Shown: piece by piece, positions 9,094 through 18,855 of the stretch
Layout: the number at the start of each line of letters is the position of its first letter
Numbering within the stretch: the stretch's first letter is position 1
NCBI RefSeq assembly: GCF_002305855.1
Contig: NZ_CP022163.1
Location: forward strand, 5,456,292-5,520,291
Direction of reading: 5' to 3'
Length of the DNA: 64,000 nucleotides
Source: Melittangium boletus DSM 14713
Lineage (GTDB): Bacteria > Myxococcota > Myxococcia > Myxococcales > Myxococcaceae
The notes under the pieces: generated by a model
Told to the model about the DNA's origin: nothing
What the model saw: only the letters and a program-made list of their open reading frames with translations
Databases searched by the model: none
Program-made: the position numbers and the translations under genes

Positions 9094-9525
9094 GGCGTCG
9101 GTGCGTCAGGACCCCTCGCCCAGGCGCTTGAGGAAGGTGGGGTAGGACAGGCCGAGCACCTTGGCCGCTTCCATGCGCCGGCCTCCCAGGCGCTCCAGCA
9201 CCCAGCGGGTATAGAGGCGTTCCACGTCCTTGAGCGCGCGAGGAGGACCCGCGAGCATGAGCGAGGGCATGGGCTTGCCGCCTTGCAGGACATCCAGTTC
9301 CAGCTCGGGGCCGGACTCCATCACCAGGGCGCGCTCGATGATGTTGCGCAGCTCGCGCACGTTGCCAGGGAAGGGGTAGGTGGCGAGCCGGGCGCGCGCG
9401 AGCCCCGAGCGTGGCGTCCTTGCGGCCCAACTCCCGGCGCAGGTCCGCGAGGATTCCCTCGGCCAGGGGGAGGATGTCCTCGTGCTGTTCGCGCAGTGGC
9501 GGGATGTCGATGCGGAAGACGCCCA
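8774..9525. repeat. direct repeat, immunity tail plus regulator 3' end (copy A of 13966-14755)
   Basis: This is nearly identical to 13966-14755, with scattered substitutions, one 36-base deletion and one 2-base deletion relative to copy B. It contains the last 105 codons of the immunity gene and the converging 3' end of the sigma-54 regulator gene. Similarity ends sharply at A9525/A14755, where copy A continues into IS66 sequence. Confidence 0.88.
9106..9525 (-). pseudogene. truncated 3' fragment of sigma-54 response-regulator gene
   Basis: This is a broken duplicate of the last third of the regulator gene at 14298-15665. It retains the region around NVRELRNIIERALVMESGPE and the C-terminal helix-turn-helix (MEAAKVLGLSYPTFLKRLGEGS). 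Compared with the intact gene it lacks the receiver and most of the AAA+ domain, has 36 bases deleted in the linker before LAGPPRA, and has lost 2 bases in a GC run near 9390, which shifts the frame. It converges on immunity gene A, exactly as the intact gene converges on immunity gene B. It is evidently a passenger of the duplication and not functional. Confidence 0.85.
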
Positions 9526-9743
9526 ACAACCTGGTGGAGCGCCAGCTGCGCGACCTGGTGCTGGGACGCAAAAACCACTACGGCTCCAAGTCCCTGCGCG
9601 GCACCGAGGTAGCCGCCCTCTTCTACTCGCTGATTGAGACGGCTCGTCTGGGCGGTGAGGACCCGGGGCGCTACCTGCTGCGCGCCGCGCTCGCCGCCAT
9701 CGACAACCCCGGCACCGTCACGCTCCCCTCCAGCTCCGACTGA
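9525..9743 (+). mobile_element. IS66-family transposase (TnpC) C-terminal remnant
   Basis: Reading plus from 9525 to a TGA at 9741, the frame encodes 72 residues beginning NNLVERQLRDLVLGRKN and including AALFYSLIETARLGGEDP. This is the conserved C-terminus of IS66 TnpC transposases (GRKN block followed by YSLIETAK). The rest of the transposase and the accessory TnpA/TnpB genes are missing, and no inverted repeat was recognised next to it. The left edge coincides with the point where homology to the regulator gene ends, so the element, or recombination at it, defines the joint of the duplication. Confidence 0.8.
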
Positions 9744-9814
9744 ACACGCCTTCGCGCCTCGTCTTGAGACCCGGGCGTGCTCGCCCTGTCCAGACGGGGC
9801 ACGGCGAGCTGTTA

Positions 9815-9828
9815 CGATGATATCATCG
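9815..9828. promoter_or_regulatory. 14-base perfect palindrome upstream of the GmrSD-like gene
   Basis: CGATGATATCATCG is a perfect palindrome centred 27 bases before the ATG at 9849. Its position in the short leader, between the IS66 remnant and the gene, suits an operator. This is inferred only from symmetry and location. Confidence 0.35.
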
Positions 9829-9848
9829 GCTCTCACCGAGGGCCGACG

Positions 9849-11993
9849 ATGAAGATCTATGATGAGGGTGCTGAGTCACTACACGAGATCCTGAGAGCCG
9901 CCAGTTCCGACCAGGGCGCGACCTTGCTGGTGCCCGACCTCCAGCGCCCGTACGTGTGGAGCCCGAGCCAGGTCACGCTTCTCGTCGACTCTTTACTTCG
10001 CGGCTGGCCGTTCGGCACGCTGCTGCTTTGGAGCGTCCATAAGGAGGATCTCGCAGGTATCCCGTCGCGGCCGTTTTGGCGCATCGCTGACCGTACTGAC
10101 GAGTTTGATGACGCGCAGGTCAGTAAGAGCAACCCACCTGCGCAGTTCCGCATGGTCCTCGACGGCCAGCAACGATTGCAGAGCCTCCTGCTCGCATTCG
10201 GTGGCGACAGTTGGGGCTTTCGTCTCCTGGACCAGGAATGGTCGATGGTCCTGGACGCCGAGCGCCCCAAGGGCAAGAACGCGAAGCGCCACTGGTCACT
10301 TGGCCACTTGTCTCTCGACGTGTGGGCGTTCCGTGAGCGTGTGAAGGAAGTGGGGGGCGTCGGGAACGTCGACTTCCGCGATGTCTTGTCGTGGGTCGTG
10401 CAGAGCCCAAATGACGGGCGTTCCACGCTGTCGCGCCCGGCAAACTACAAGCATCCGATTGCCAGCGCGCTCGACGCCGAGAACAAGGGGCGCTTTGTTC
10501 GCCTCAGTCGGCTGTGGGATCTCGCGTCCACGCAGCCCGGACTCTTCGAGCAGCACTTCCGACAGAAACTCAAGCCGCTCCTCAGTGCGCACGACGTCCC
10601 CAAGGAAATCATCGAGGACGTGCTCGTGCCGCTTGCCGAACTCGTAGTCACCCTGGTCAGCATCAAGCAATCGAAGGTCTCATATCTTCAACTCTCGCCG
10701 TTCGATGCCGAGGTGATCAACCAAGACGTCTACAACGACGCCATCGTCAACATTTTCACGCGACTCAACACCGCTGGTCGCGCGCTTACGCGCCAAGAAA
10801 TCACCTTCGCGTGGATCAAAACCGGATGGGATGCCAGCAAGACCAGCAACCGCACGGCGGGACGATGCTTCGAAGACCTGAACGAAGCGCTTGCCGCCGC
10901 AGGTGTCTCCATCGACATCGACGCGCTCGTTGGTTTGGTGTCCGCCATGTGGTCGGTGCTCCATCGAGACGGCGCCTTGCTCACGGCGACCGACCTTCTT
11001 CGCGGCGAAAAAGTGCGGCCAATGGCCCAGGACCTCGTGAAGAACTGGGACATCTTGGTCGCTAACGCCGTGGAAGGTGCGCAGCTCGTCCAAGACCGTG
11101 GATTCCGGTTCGGTGAGCACTATCGTTCGCTCAATGTCCTCACGCTACTGCTTGCGTGGCGATTGCTCGGACGTTGGTGGCTTGAGGCGCATCCTTTGTC
11201 GGTCGCAGACCGCGATGGGTTTGAGAAGTCCCTTGATGTTGCATTCAAGGACCACTGCGACCGTTGGATTCTGCTGTCGCAATGGTCGGGCCGATGGGTC
11301 AAATCGACCGACAAGGCCTTCGCGGAATACACCAAGGACTTGGCCACCGACTGGTCGAAGCTCGCCGTGCTCGCCTCGCCGGACGACGTCATTGGTGCGC
11401 TCAAGACTCGCATGGATGTGTGGATTGGAGCGCTACAGGCAGAGTCGTCCAAGTACATCGATGACCTCGCCGTGCTCACGCGCAACCGCGTGCATGATTA
11501 TTACCTGCCGCTATGGCTCTGGCACCGGCTCGATGCGCAGCGCTGGAAGGCATCTGCCCTTCCGTTGCGTGAGTCGAAGCGCGGCAGCCCGAGTCTCGAC
11601 GTCGACCACATCGTGGCCGTGAAGCTCTGGGAGACCTTGCCTGGAGCGCAGGCGCAAGCGCAGGCGGACGCCGATGACGAGTCTGCGCTGAGCGCCGACG
11701 ACCTGTCGACGACGATGAACGCTCTCGGCAACTGCTGCTTGCTTGAGAAGTCCTTCAACATCGCGAAGAGCGCGGAGTCGCTCCGCGCGTTCTTGGAGCG
11801 AGTTCACGAGTTCAAGACCGGGCAGCTCAAGGTGGACGACTGGACGAGGGAACTTGGCGTGGACGCGATGTTGGTCGACCCTAGCGACAAGCCTGCGGTC
11901 GACGTGCGACTGGTCGTCGAAGCGCGAACCACCGCGATGAAAGCCGAACTCAAGGAATATCTTGTCGGCACGCGGCAGCGCGCCGACGTGTAA
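9849..11993 (+). CDS. GmrSD-like restriction/defence protein (DUF262 + C-terminal HNH)
   Basis: A 714-residue protein with the two-part layout of GmrSD/SspE-type enzymes, which attack modified phage DNA. The N-terminal DUF262 (ParB-like NTPase) domain shows VPDLQRPYVWSP (28-39) and the diagnostic LDGQQRLQSL (about 104-113), followed by FTRLNTAGRALTRQEI in the middle. The C-terminal part has a DUF1524-type HNH core: LDVDHIVAVKLW (His587) and LGNCCLLEKSFN (Asn637). Both halves look intact. Codon use is visibly less GC-biased than in its neighbours, suggesting recent acquisition. It sits alone between the IS66 remnant and toxin B. Restriction of phage DNA is the family role; the substrate here is unknown. 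Confidence 0.75.
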   Translation: MKIYDEGAESLHEILRAASSDQGATLLVPDLQRPYVWSPSQVTLLVDSLLRGWPFGTLLLWSVHKEDLAGIPSRPFWRIADRTDEFDDAQVSKSNPPAQFRMVLDGQQRLQSLLLAFGGDSWGFRLLDQEWSMVLDAERPKGKNAKRHWSLGHLSLDVWAFRERVKEVGGVGNVDFRDVLSWVVQSPNDGRSTLSRPANYKHPIASALDAENKGRFVRLSRLWDLASTQPGLFEQHFRQKLKPLLSAHDVPKEIIEDVLVPLAELVVTLVSIKQSKVSYLQLSPFDAEVINQDVYNDAIVNIFTRLNTAGRALTRQEITFAWIKTGWDASKTSNRTAGRCFEDLNEALAAAGVSIDIDALVGLVSAMWSVLHRDGALLTATDLLRGEKVRPMAQDLVKNWDILVANAVEGAQLVQDRGFRFGEHYRSLNVLTLLLAWRLLGRWWLEAHPLSVADRDGFEKSLDVAFKDHCDRWILLSQWSGRWVKSTDKAFAEYTKDLATDWSKLAVLASPDDVIGALKTRMDVWIGALQAESSKYIDDLAVLTRNRVHDYYLPLWLWHRLDAQRWKASALPLRESKRGSPSLDVDHIVAVKLWETLPGAQAQAQADADDESALSADDLSTTMNALGNCCLLEKSFNIAKSAESLRAFLERVHEFKTGQLKVDDWTRELGVDAMLVDPSDKPAVDVRLVVEARTTAMKAELKEYLVGTRQRADV

Positions 11994-12018
11994 CGCACAA
12001 CCTGCGGATTCGCTTTCC

Positions 12019-12038
12019 TCATGTCCGTTTCGACATGA
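12019..12038. other. hairpin after the GmrSD-like gene
   Basis: TCATGTC and GACATGA form a 7-base stem around a 6-base loop, 25 bases after the stop at 11993 and 28 bases before toxin B. No T-run follows, so it is not a classical terminator. It may be a processing site or an operator for the toxin. Confidence 0.35.
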
Positions 12039-12066
12039 ATTCTAAGTCCCCGGCGGGGGAGGTGGT

Positions 12067-13647
12067 GTGGACAGCAAGCGGGTGAGGTGGCGAGGCTCGG
12101 AGTGCGGCGTGTGGGTGCTGCTGGTGCTGGTGCTGCACGCGGCGTGTGTCACGGGAGTACCGCGCACGACTCCGGGCCAGAGAGGACGGCAAGAGGCGCC
12201 GAGGGTCACGTACGACGTGGACGTGATGGAGGCGGGGAGGGTGGAGCCGAAACCGGTGGCGGTGTCCCCGGCGGAGTTTCAGCGGGCGGTGAGGGTGCTG
12301 GCGAGAGAGGTGCGGTGGAAGGGCACTCCGCGAGAGGCGGCGCGAGCGCTGCTGGAGGTGGCGGAAGAGGCGAGAGAAGCCGAGCGCGTGAGGATGGAGG
12401 GGGAGTGGAGGGCGGAGGGAGCGAGAGGCCAGGTGTACTCGTTGGTGCCGGTGAGCCAGACGGGGCCGGTGCCGCTCACGCCGGAGGCGGAGGAGGCGCT
12501 GAGGGCGAGGTACGTGGGGTGGTGCGAGAAGAGAGGAGGCGGGGATTGCCTGGGCCTGTTGGAGGACGGGCCGTACCTGGGGATGGAGGACAGGAGGACG
12601 TGGGCGCTGGCGCTGGCGATGGGCCCGGTGCTGGACGAGACACGCGAGGCGCTGGCGCACGAGGTGTTGGATGTGAGGGGCGTGGTGGCGCTGGTGGTGT
12701 GGACGGTGTCGCTCTACTGCATGGCGTGGGTGGTGCCCGAGCCGACGGTGAAGGCAGTGGCCGCGAGCCTGACGGTAATGTTGGTGGCGTGGTTGGGGTT
12801 GGACACGGTGTGGGGGTTGATGGAGGGGTGGATGAGGCTGGCCACCCGAGCGCACGAGGCGAGCACCTTCGGGGAGTTGAGGGAGGCGGGCGAGGAGTAC
12901 GCGAAGGTATTGGGAGGGAGCGCGGCGCGGGTGCTGGTGTTGGCGGTGGGGGCGCTGATGGGGCACACGGTGGGCCAGGTGGCGGCGAGGGTGAAGGCGC
13001 TGCCGGGATTCACGTCGGCGGGGGCGAGGTGGGAGGCGCAGCGGGGCGGGGCCGAGGTGATGGGGCGAGTGGACGTCAGCGCGCGGGACGCGCTGGTGGC
13101 GGCGGTGGAGACGGTGGAGTGGGTGGCGGCGACGCCAGGCGGAGCGCTGGCGGTGGTGCAGTTGAAGAAGGGAGGGGGCTCGGCGGGAGGTGGCCGAGGC
13201 ACGGGGACGGTGCTACGGCACCGGGGAGGCAACCGGCAGATGGTGCTGGGCAACGGGCAGCGCTGGCACTTGCCGAGAGGAAAGTCGGAGGGAGACATCC
13301 CGGCCGAGGATGTGGTGGGGGATGAGCTCCAGAAGGCGGTGACGGAAGCGGCGAGGAAGTGGACGCCCAACGAACTCACCCTCAATGAGCAACGCGCCAT
13401 CGAGAAGGCGCTGAGAGAAGGTGAGTACTGGCTGGCGCGCCTATTGGAGCGGGAGGCCCGCGGGCGTTTCGTCCACACGCAGGTCAGGACGCGTTTCGAG
13501 GGACTTTTCCGATTCAATCACCGAGGTGTGGACGTAATTGATCCCAATACGGGTCACAGGTACGAGATTCTTTCCGGGACAGAGTCGAATCTGGCGCGAC
13601 ATGGCAGGCGCATGGCGGGCGAGTTCTTTCGGATGCTCACTTTCTGA
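12067..13647 (+). CDS. SitA-like polymorphic toxin lipoprotein, copy B
   Basis: A 526-residue paralogue of toxin A in the SitA5/SitA6 class. A GTG at 12067 follows GGGGGAGG with good spacing. The n-region (MDSKRVRWRG) is unrelated to that of copy A, but from SECGVW onward, including the signal segment ending LHAAC (Cys 27), the protein is identical for about 450 residues. It diverges after EREARGRFV: the tip reads HTQVRTRFEGLFRFNHRG in place of ETEVGKRFKHLYDFNRNKG and is one codon shorter. It then converges again on EILSGTESNLARHGRRM. The gene is followed by its own immunity gene 11 bases downstream. Delivery by outer-membrane exchange is known for the family and inferred here. Confidence 0.75.
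   Translation: MDSKRVRWRGSECGVWVLLVLVLHAACVTGVPRTTPGQRGRQEAPRVTYDVDVMEAGRVEPKPVAVSPAEFQRAVRVLAREVRWKGTPREAARALLEVAEEAREAERVRMEGEWRAEGARGQVYSLVPVSQTGPVPLTPEAEEALRARYVGWCEKRGGGDCLGLLEDGPYLGMEDRRTWALALAMGPVLDETREALAHEVLDVRGVVALVVWTVSLYCMAWVVPEPTVKAVAASLTVMLVAWLGLDTVWGLMEGWMRLATRAHEASTFGELREAGEEYAKVLGGSAARVLVLAVGALMGHTVGQVAARVKALPGFTSAGARWEAQRGGAEVMGRVDVSARDALVAAVETVEWVAATPGGALAVVQLKKGGGSAGGGRGTGTVLRHRGGNRQMVLGNGQRWHLPRGKSEGDIPAEDVVGDELQKAVTEAARKWTPNELTLNEQRAIEKALREGEYWLARLLEREARGRFVHTQVRTRFEGLFRFNHRGVDVIDPNTGHRYEILSGTESNLARHGRRMAGEFFRMLTF
12095..13457 (+). repeat. long direct repeat, toxin body (copy B of 6906-8268)
   Basis: This is the second copy of the identical 1.36 kb toxin body. Together the two copies form a substrate for homologous recombination that would delete or amplify the 5.19 kb between them, carrying immunity A, the IS66 remnant and the GmrSD-like gene. 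Confidence 0.9.
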
Positions 13648-13658
13648 GGGGGTTGAAG

Positions 13659-14285
13659 ATGGGATGGCTCGAAAATGTCATCTTCAAGGATCAGGAAATC
13701 GAAGGCAGACGGTTGGAGCTGACCGATAAAAACTCGCTCTACTATCTCAGCGTTGGTTTGGTGGTGAGGAATTGCACCATCGTGTTGAAGGTGTCCGCGA
13801 AGAACCTGATCATCAATCAGTCGAGTTTCATCGGCTGTACCTTCGAGGTGAAGCAGGAGTTGAAGAATCACCAATCATGGGTGAATGCGTCACTGAAAGG
13901 TTGCCGGTTCACGGGGCGTTTGTCGGGGTGTACCTTTGGGTACTGGCCCGACTCCGCGAGCGGATGGGAGCACGGCGCCATCGAGGACTGTGACTTCTCC
14001 GAGGCGCGTCTGAATGGCTGTCGCTTCATGGGGTGCGATCCGAGCACCCTGCGCTTGCCTGGGTGGCCCCATTTCACCGTGTTGGATCCGGTCCACCGGG
14101 CTCCTGAACTGCTCCGCGTTCCCTGGCCGGGCCGACATGGAGACGTCACCGTGGGCGTGCTCAACAAGCAGCCTCCGGGCACCGCGGCCGTGACGATGTT
14201 CGCCCCCATCATCGCCAAGGAGGACGAGTCCACCGAGGAGGAGATCCGGGCTCACATCGAGCGCTTCGACTTCATCCGTTTCTGA
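13659..14285 (+). CDS. pentapeptide-repeat-like immunity protein, copy B
   Basis: A 208-residue protein. The ATG at 13659 has GAGGGGG about 7 bases upstream. It is a paralogue of the immunity gene at 8470. The first 100 residues match only in part (shared LELTDK, RNCTIVLKV, VKQELKN, SLKGCRFTGRLSG), while the C-terminal 105 residues are the same. The variable half is the N-terminal half of the putative beta helix, so toxin recognition is probably located there. The gene converges on the intact sigma-54 regulator gene, 12 bases away. Confidence 0.7.
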   Translation: MGWLENVIFKDQEIEGRRLELTDKNSLYYLSVGLVVRNCTIVLKVSAKNLIINQSSFIGCTFEVKQELKNHQSWVNASLKGCRFTGRLSGCTFGYWPDSASGWEHGAIEDCDFSEARLNGCRFMGCDPSTLRLPGWPHFTVLDPVHRAPELLRVPWPGRHGDVTVGVLNKQPPGTAAVTMFAPIIAKEDESTEEEIRAHIERFDFIRF

Positions 14286-14755
14286 GGCGTTGGTGCGTCA
14301 GGAGCCCTCGCCCAGGCGCTTGAGGAAGGTGGGGTAGGACAGGCCGAGCACCTTGGCCGCTTCCATGCGCCGGCCTCCCAGGCGCTCCAGCACCCAGCGG
14401 GTATAGAGGCGTTCCACGTCCTCGAGCGCGCGAGGAGGGCCCGCGAGCACGAAGGACTCCGGGTCCATGTCGGGCACGGCCGCCGCCAGCGAGGGCATGG
14501 GCTTGCCGCCTTGCAGGACATCCAGTTCCAGCTCAGGGCCGGACTCCATCACCAGGGCGCGCTCGATGATGTTGCGCAGCTCGCGCACGTTGCCAGGGAA
14601 GGGGTAGGTGGCGAGCCGGGCGCGCGCGCGAGCCCCGAGCATGGCGTCCTTGCGGCCCAACTCCCGGCGCAGGTCCGCGAGGATTCCCTCGGCCAGGGGG
14701 AGGATGTCCTCGTGCCGTTCGCGCAGCGGCGGAATGTCGATGCGGAAGACGCCCA
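13966..14755. repeat. direct repeat, immunity tail plus regulator 3' end (copy B of 8774-9525)
   Basis: This is the intact version of the duplicated downstream segment. It shows that the duplication unit extended from the toxin through the immunity gene into the regulator gene, ending inside the AAA+ coding region. Confidence 0.88.
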
Positions 14756-15665
14756 GGCGGAACCACAGGTCCTCGCGGAATTCCCCGCGCGCCATGAGCG
14801 CGGGCAGGTCCCGGTTGGTGGCCGCCACGATGCGCGCGCTGCTGGAGTGCTCGGTGGTGCCGCCCAGGCGCCGGAAGCGGCCCGAGTCGAGGAACGTGAG
14901 GAGCTTGGCCTGCAGGCCCAGGGGCAGCTCGCCCACCTCGTCGAGGAAGAGCGTTCCCCCATGCGCGACCTCCACCAGGCCGCGGCGCGTGGTGCGAGCG
15001 TCGGTGAAGGCGCCCTTCTCGTGGCCGAACAGCTCGCTCTCCACCGTCTGCTCGGGCAGGGCCGCGCAGTTGACGTGCACGAAAGGGGTGTCCTCGTTCT
15101 GGAAGGACAGGGCATGCAGGTGGCGCGCGAGCATCTCCTTGCCCGCGCCCGTCTCGCCCAGCAGCAACACCGCGCTGCGGGGCGAGGCGGCGATGCGCTC
15201 AAGCGCCGCGAGCACCCGTTGCATGGCCGCCGACGCGGGAGGAATGAGCCTGCGGCGGCCGGACAGTTCGGCCTCGGCCGCGGCCAGCCGGTCCTTCAAC
15301 CGGCCCGTGTCCAGGGCGCGGCGCACGCGCAAGACCAGGTCGGCGAGCTCCACGGGCTTGGCCACGTAGTCCGCGGCCCCCGCGCGCACCGCGTCCACCG
15401 CGCTCGCGATGTCTCCGTGCGCCGTCACCATCACCACCCCGGCGCCGGGGACGTGGCTCTTGAGCTCGGACAGGAAGGTGAGCCCGTCCCCATCCGGCAG
15501 CCGTCGATCGAGCACCACCAGGGCGGGGGTGAGGCGTGCGAGCGCGGCGCGGGCCTCGTGCAGCGAGCGCGCCAGGGTGACGGCGTAGCCCTCGCGTTGC
15601 AGGGCCGCCGCGCCCAGCGACGAGAAGGCCCGGTCATCGTCCACGAAGAGGAGGGGAGGGCTCAT
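14298..15665 (-). CDS. NtrC-family sigma-54-dependent response regulator (GAFTDA variant)
   Basis: A 455-residue transcription activator. The receiver domain has the phospho-acceptor Asp53 (VVLDRRLPDGDG), TAHG and the conserved Lys (AKPVE). The AAA+ domain has Walker A GETGAGKE, Walker B GTLFLDEVG and the R-finger region PPLRERHEDI. The C-terminal Fis-type helix-turn-helix is MEAAKVLGLSYPTFLKRL. The sigma-54-contacting loop reads GAFTDA instead of GAFTGA, an uncommon change that may alter contact with RpoN. Its start overlaps the stop of the histidine kinase gene (ATGA), so the two form a coupled two-component system. Target genes are not evident. Confidence 0.9.
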   Translation of the reverse strand: MSPPLLFVDDDRAFSSLGAAALQREGYAVTLARSLHEARAALARLTPALVVLDRRLPDGDGLTFLSELKSHVPGAGVVMVTAHGDIASAVDAVRAGAADYVAKPVELADLVLRVRRALDTGRLKDRLAAAEAELSGRRRLIPPASAAMQRVLAALERIAASPRSAVLLLGETGAGKEMLARHLHALSFQNEDTPFVHVNCAALPEQTVESELFGHEKGAFTDARTTRRGLVEVAHGGTLFLDEVGELPLGLQAKLLTFLDSGRFRRLGGTTEHSSSARIVAATNRDLPALMARGEFREDLWFRLGVFRIDIPPLRERHEDILPLAEGILADLRRELGRKDAMLGARARARLATYPFPGNVRELRNIIERALVMESGPELELDVLQGGKPMPSLAAAVPDMDPESFVLAGPPRALEDVERLYTRWVLERLGGRRMEAAKVLGLSYPTFLKRLGEGS

Positions 15666-17287
15666 GGCGGGGACTCCGGAACGGTCAACGGCAGCCGCAC
15701 GCTGAAGCGGCTGCCGCCGGGAATGCGGGAGAAGGTGAGCTGCCCGTCCTGCGCCTCCACCGCGCGCCGGGTCATGGACAGGCCCAGGCCCACCCCCTTG
15801 GGCTTGGTGGTGACGAAGGGCTCGAAGAGCCGGCCCTCGAAGTCCGCCGGGGGTCCGCCCGCGTTGTCCTCCACGTCCACCACGGCGTGGGTTTCCTCTC
15901 GCCGCACGTGCACGCGCACCTCGGGCGAGTCCAGCTGGCCCAGGTCCTTGGCCGCCACGGTGGCTTCCATGGCGTTGCGCACCAGGTTGTCCAGCGCCGT
16001 GGCGAGCAGCAGGGGGTCCCCCGTGAGGCTCAAGCTCTCGGGCAGATGGGCGTCCAGGTGGACCTCCTCGGCCTCGGGCAGCACGCGCAGGCCGTCGAGC
16101 ACCTCGCGCACCAGGTGCGGCAGGTCCACGGGGGTGCGTTGCACGCGCGGCGGCTTGCCGAAGTGCAGCAGCGAGGTGGCCAGGTGCGCGAGCCTGTCGA
16201 TCTGCCCGCGCAGGGTGCGCACCGCGAGGGCCTGCTCCTCTCCGGGCGAGAGCATGCCGGTGGCCACCTTGAGGCCATTGAGCGAGTTCTTCACCTCGTG
16301 GGCGATGAGGCTCGCGGCCGAGCCGAGCGCCGCCATCGTCTCCTTCTCCGCCGCGCGCCGCTCCATCTCCAGGAAGAGCCGGTAGACACGCCGCCAGTGC
16401 AGGACGAAGAGCAGCAGCGTGCCCACCTGCAGCACGACGATCACCAGCAACTGGGTGAGCAGCCGTTCGCGGATGGTGGTCATGCTGGACGTCTCATCCG
16501 CGGCGAGCACCAGGCGCAGCTCGGTGCCGGGCACGGGCGTGGCCCAGGCGAACACCTCTCCTCGGCCCGTCTCCATCTCCTGGCCCCGCTCGGAGAGCAG
16601 CGTCTCCACCTTGGCGGCGAAGCCCTTCGTGGTGGCCCACTCCGGAGGTGCGTAGGGGATGAAGAGATCGCCCTCCCGGTTGAGCACCAGGAGCGTCAGG
16701 TGCTCGCGCGTGGGCCGCGCGCCGGGGAGATCCGCGTTCGCGTCGAGCAGTCCGGCCAGCACGCCCAGCGTCTTGCGCTCGCGCACGATCGGCACGGCGA
16801 CGACGAAGGTGGAGGAGCCTGGACTGAGCGCGTCGACGACGGGCACTTGCTGGACGAGGAGCTGCTGGAACCAGGCGCGCGTGAGCAGGGGGCTGCCGCT
16901 CAAGAGCCGGGGCGGCTCGCTCCAGCGCACCTCGCCCGAGGCGTCCATCAGGATGATGCCTTGCCGGAACAGGCCCGTGTTGGGTCCGGTGAGGTCCTGC
17001 ACGTCCTCGAGCGAGCGTTCCTGTTGGAGATCCGGCCCCACGCCCAGGGCCACGCGGGCCAGCTCCGACTTGAGCAGTTGCAGGTGCAGTCCCAGGGATT
17101 GGGCATACACCCGGCCCTCGCGCGCCACGCGGGAGCGGAACTGGTGGCGCATCTCGTCGACATCGCTCTGGTAGGACAGGAGCGGGCCGGCCAGGGCCAC
17201 CAGGCCCAGCAGGAAGAGGCCCGCGAGGACCGAGCGGGTGAAGCGCCGCTCGGCGGCATGCGGCTCGGAGTGGCGAGGGCTTTCCAT
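15662..17287 (-). CDS. membrane sensor histidine kinase, NtrB-like
   Basis: A 541-residue sensor kinase. Two membrane segments (about 20-40, and about 285-305, LLVIVVLQVGTLLLFVLHW) bracket a large periplasmic sensor of roughly 240 residues (dCache-like by length and layout). The phospho-acceptor helix is ASLIAHEVKNSLNGLKVA, followed by N (NLVRNAMEA), G1 (VEDNAGGPP), F (LFEPFVTTKPKGVGLGLS) and G2 boxes. ATG 17287 is used; a GTG at 17317 overlapping the purF stop would add 10 residues, and neither has a clear ribosome site. It is translationally coupled to the regulator at 14298-15665, its obvious partner. Confidence 0.87.
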   Translation of the reverse strand: MESPRHSEPHAAERRFTRSVLAGLFLLGLVALAGPLLSYQSDVDEMRHQFRSRVAREGRVYAQSLGLHLQLLKSELARVALGVGPDLQQERSLEDVQDLTGPNTGLFRQGIILMDASGEVRWSEPPRLLSGSPLLTRAWFQQLLVQQVPVVDALSPGSSTFVVAVPIVRERKTLGVLAGLLDANADLPGARPTREHLTLLVLNREGDLFIPYAPPEWATTKGFAAKVETLLSERGQEMETGRGEVFAWATPVPGTELRLVLAADETSSMTTIRERLLTQLLVIVVLQVGTLLLFVLHWRRVYRLFLEMERRAAEKETMAALGSAASLIAHEVKNSLNGLKVATGMLSPGEEQALAVRTLRGQIDRLAHLATSLLHFGKPPRVQRTPVDLPHLVREVLDGLRVLPEAEEVHLDAHLPESLSLTGDPLLLATALDNLVRNAMEATVAAKDLGQLDSPEVRVHVRREETHAVVDVEDNAGGPPADFEGRLFEPFVTTKPKGVGLGLSMTRRAVEAQDGQLTFSRIPGGSRFSVRLPLTVPESPP

Positions 17288-17309
17288 TGCCCGGGAGGAG
17301 GCGCTCGGC

Positions 17310-18707
<1,398 letters not shown>

Positions 18708-18855
18708 GCCGCGTGCCTTACCCCCTTCGGGTGCTGAACGGAACTCAAGAACGGCTTTCTTGCGCAGGGGTATTCCTGTGGGGAGGAGTCGGAGGCAGGC
18801 GGGCGGGCCCATTCCTCTCGGGAATTTCCTGGCTCCCGTTAGGCTATGGCTCCCC

